Source of the DNA: Lichenicoccus sp964235615
GTDB lineage: Bacteria > Pseudomonadota > Alphaproteobacteria > Acetobacterales > Acetobacteraceae
DNA length: 5,520 bases
Assembly: GCA_964235615.1 (NCBI GenBank)
Contig: CAXSEE010000254.1
Coordinates: forward strand, 1-5,520
Direction: 5' to 3'
A program made the translations under genes and the position numbers. This document shows, one piece after another, positions 5,101 through 5,520 of the stretch. The notes beneath the pieces were generated by a model that saw only the letters and a program-made list of their open reading frames with translations, did no database searches and was not told where the DNA came from. How positions within the stretch are numbered: the stretch's first letter is position 1; every line of letters begins with the position of its first letter.

Positions 5101-5436
5101 TCAAGCCTTGGCGGGCTCGGCTTCCTCGGCGGCGGCGGTGAGCGCCTCGCCCAGCGTCTTCACCTTCTCGGCGTTCTTGCTGTCTGCCTTGCCGGCAAGC
5201 GTTACCGTCTCCTTACCCAGCTTGGCGACCAGCTTCTGGATTGCCGCGCCGTCCAGAGGGTCGGCATGCAGATGCTTCTTGAGGCTCTCGAGGTCGCGGA
5301 TGATCGTCTTGACGCCGGGCGTCTCGATCTTCTCGAGCGTCGCTTCCCAGCCTTCGATGTTCTTGGTGGCGGCAGCGATGGTGAAGCTCTTCACCCCGTC
5401 CTTGATGTGCTTGATGGTCGCGTCGAACTGCGGCAT
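5101..5436 (-). CDS. conserved-looking hypothetical protein, lysine/alanine-rich, 111 aa
   Basis: I do not recognise a family. The 111-aa product starts MPQFDATIKHIKDGVKSF at ATG 5436, with AGAGGG about 6 nt upstream. It is predicted to be almost wholly helical, with a run of amphipathic segments (about 6-15, 25-36, 40-56, 63-78 and 85-108). It is rich in Lys, Glu and Ala, and ends in a low-complexity tail AAAEEAEPAKA. There is no cysteine, no signal peptide and no membrane helix, so a soluble cytoplasmic protein is expected. Codon choice matches the neighbours. A strong hairpin follows the stop codon, and an inverted repeat (5467-5486) lies in its leader, so it is probably a separate transcription unit from cysG. 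The helical, charged composition is reminiscent of stress-associated or nucleoid-associated small proteins, but nothing specific supports that. Confidence 0.8.
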   Translation of the reverse strand: MPQFDATIKHIKDGVKSFTIAAATKNIEGWEATLEKIETPGVKTIIRDLESLKKHLHADPLDGAAIQKLVAKLGKETVTLAGKADSKNAEKVKTLGEALTAAAEEAEPAKA

Positions 5437-5466
5437 TTCAAACCCTCTTTCAACGATGGCGCCACG

Positions 5467-5486
5467 GGATCGCAGCGTCGCGATCC
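5467..5486. repeat. inverted repeat in the leader of the 111-aa gene
   Basis: GGATCGC (5467-5473) and GCGATCC (5480-5486) form perfect 7-bp arms around a 6-nt loop. The repeat lies 30 bp upstream of the ATG at 5436. On the plus strand it is followed by AAAA. On the minus strand the T-run precedes it, so it is not an intrinsic terminator in either direction. An operator or a 5'-leader stem-loop is possible. Confidence 0.5.
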
Positions 5487-5520
5487 AAAAGTCTGTGAAC
5501 GGCGAGGAGTTGCCGGCATC

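Overview
The window is GC-rich bacterial DNA with strong G/C preference at third codon positions. It looks like a chromosomal piece of an alphaproteobacterium, plausibly Acetobacteraceae/Rhodospirillales. That placement is an inference from base composition and from the style of the CysG, MoaB and sugar-transferase sequences. It was not tested by a search. Every intact gene lies on the minus strand, so transcription runs from high to low coordinates. On the plus strand there is only the tail of one gene at the left edge and a decayed gene remnant near the middle.

Right part (about 5520 down to 2992): a 111-aa lysine/alanine-rich helical protein of unknown function (5101-5436) is followed by a perfect GC hairpin (5070-5093). 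Then comes a tight three-gene run: a CysG-type siroheme synthase with a stunted methyltransferase half (4023-4961), MoaB of molybdenum-cofactor biosynthesis (3454-3990) and cyanase CynS (2992-3441). Siroheme and molybdenum cofactor are the prosthetic groups of assimilatory nitrite and nitrate reductases, and cyanase releases ammonia from cyanate. The run therefore looks like the cofactor and auxiliary end of an inorganic-nitrogen assimilation locus. The reductases themselves are not in the window.

Middle (2991 down to 2514): this 478-bp stretch has no intact gene. It holds a frameshifted remnant, truncated at both ends, of a bacterial sugar transferase (polyprenyl-phosphate glycosyl-1-phosphate transferase) on the plus strand (about 2763-2980). 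It abuts the cynS stop codon and marks a probable old rearrangement boundary. No convincing promoter was found in the rest.

Left part (2513 down to 1): a 79-aa charged protein of unknown function (2274-2513) is followed by a 574-aa GH13 alpha-amylase-like protein (458-2182). The latter has no signal peptide. It keeps the catalytic Asp/Glu/Asp triad but has lost all three conserved active-site histidines. Next is a small 76-aa ORF of unknown function (78-308), and finally the last 16 codons of a plus-strand gene (3-53) that converges on it.

The points most worth a second look are the histidine-less GH13 enzyme, the CysG with a vestigial methyltransferase domain, and the previously hidden sugar-transferase pseudogene. 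I saw no CRISPR array, tRNA, rRNA, insertion sequence or phage feature.
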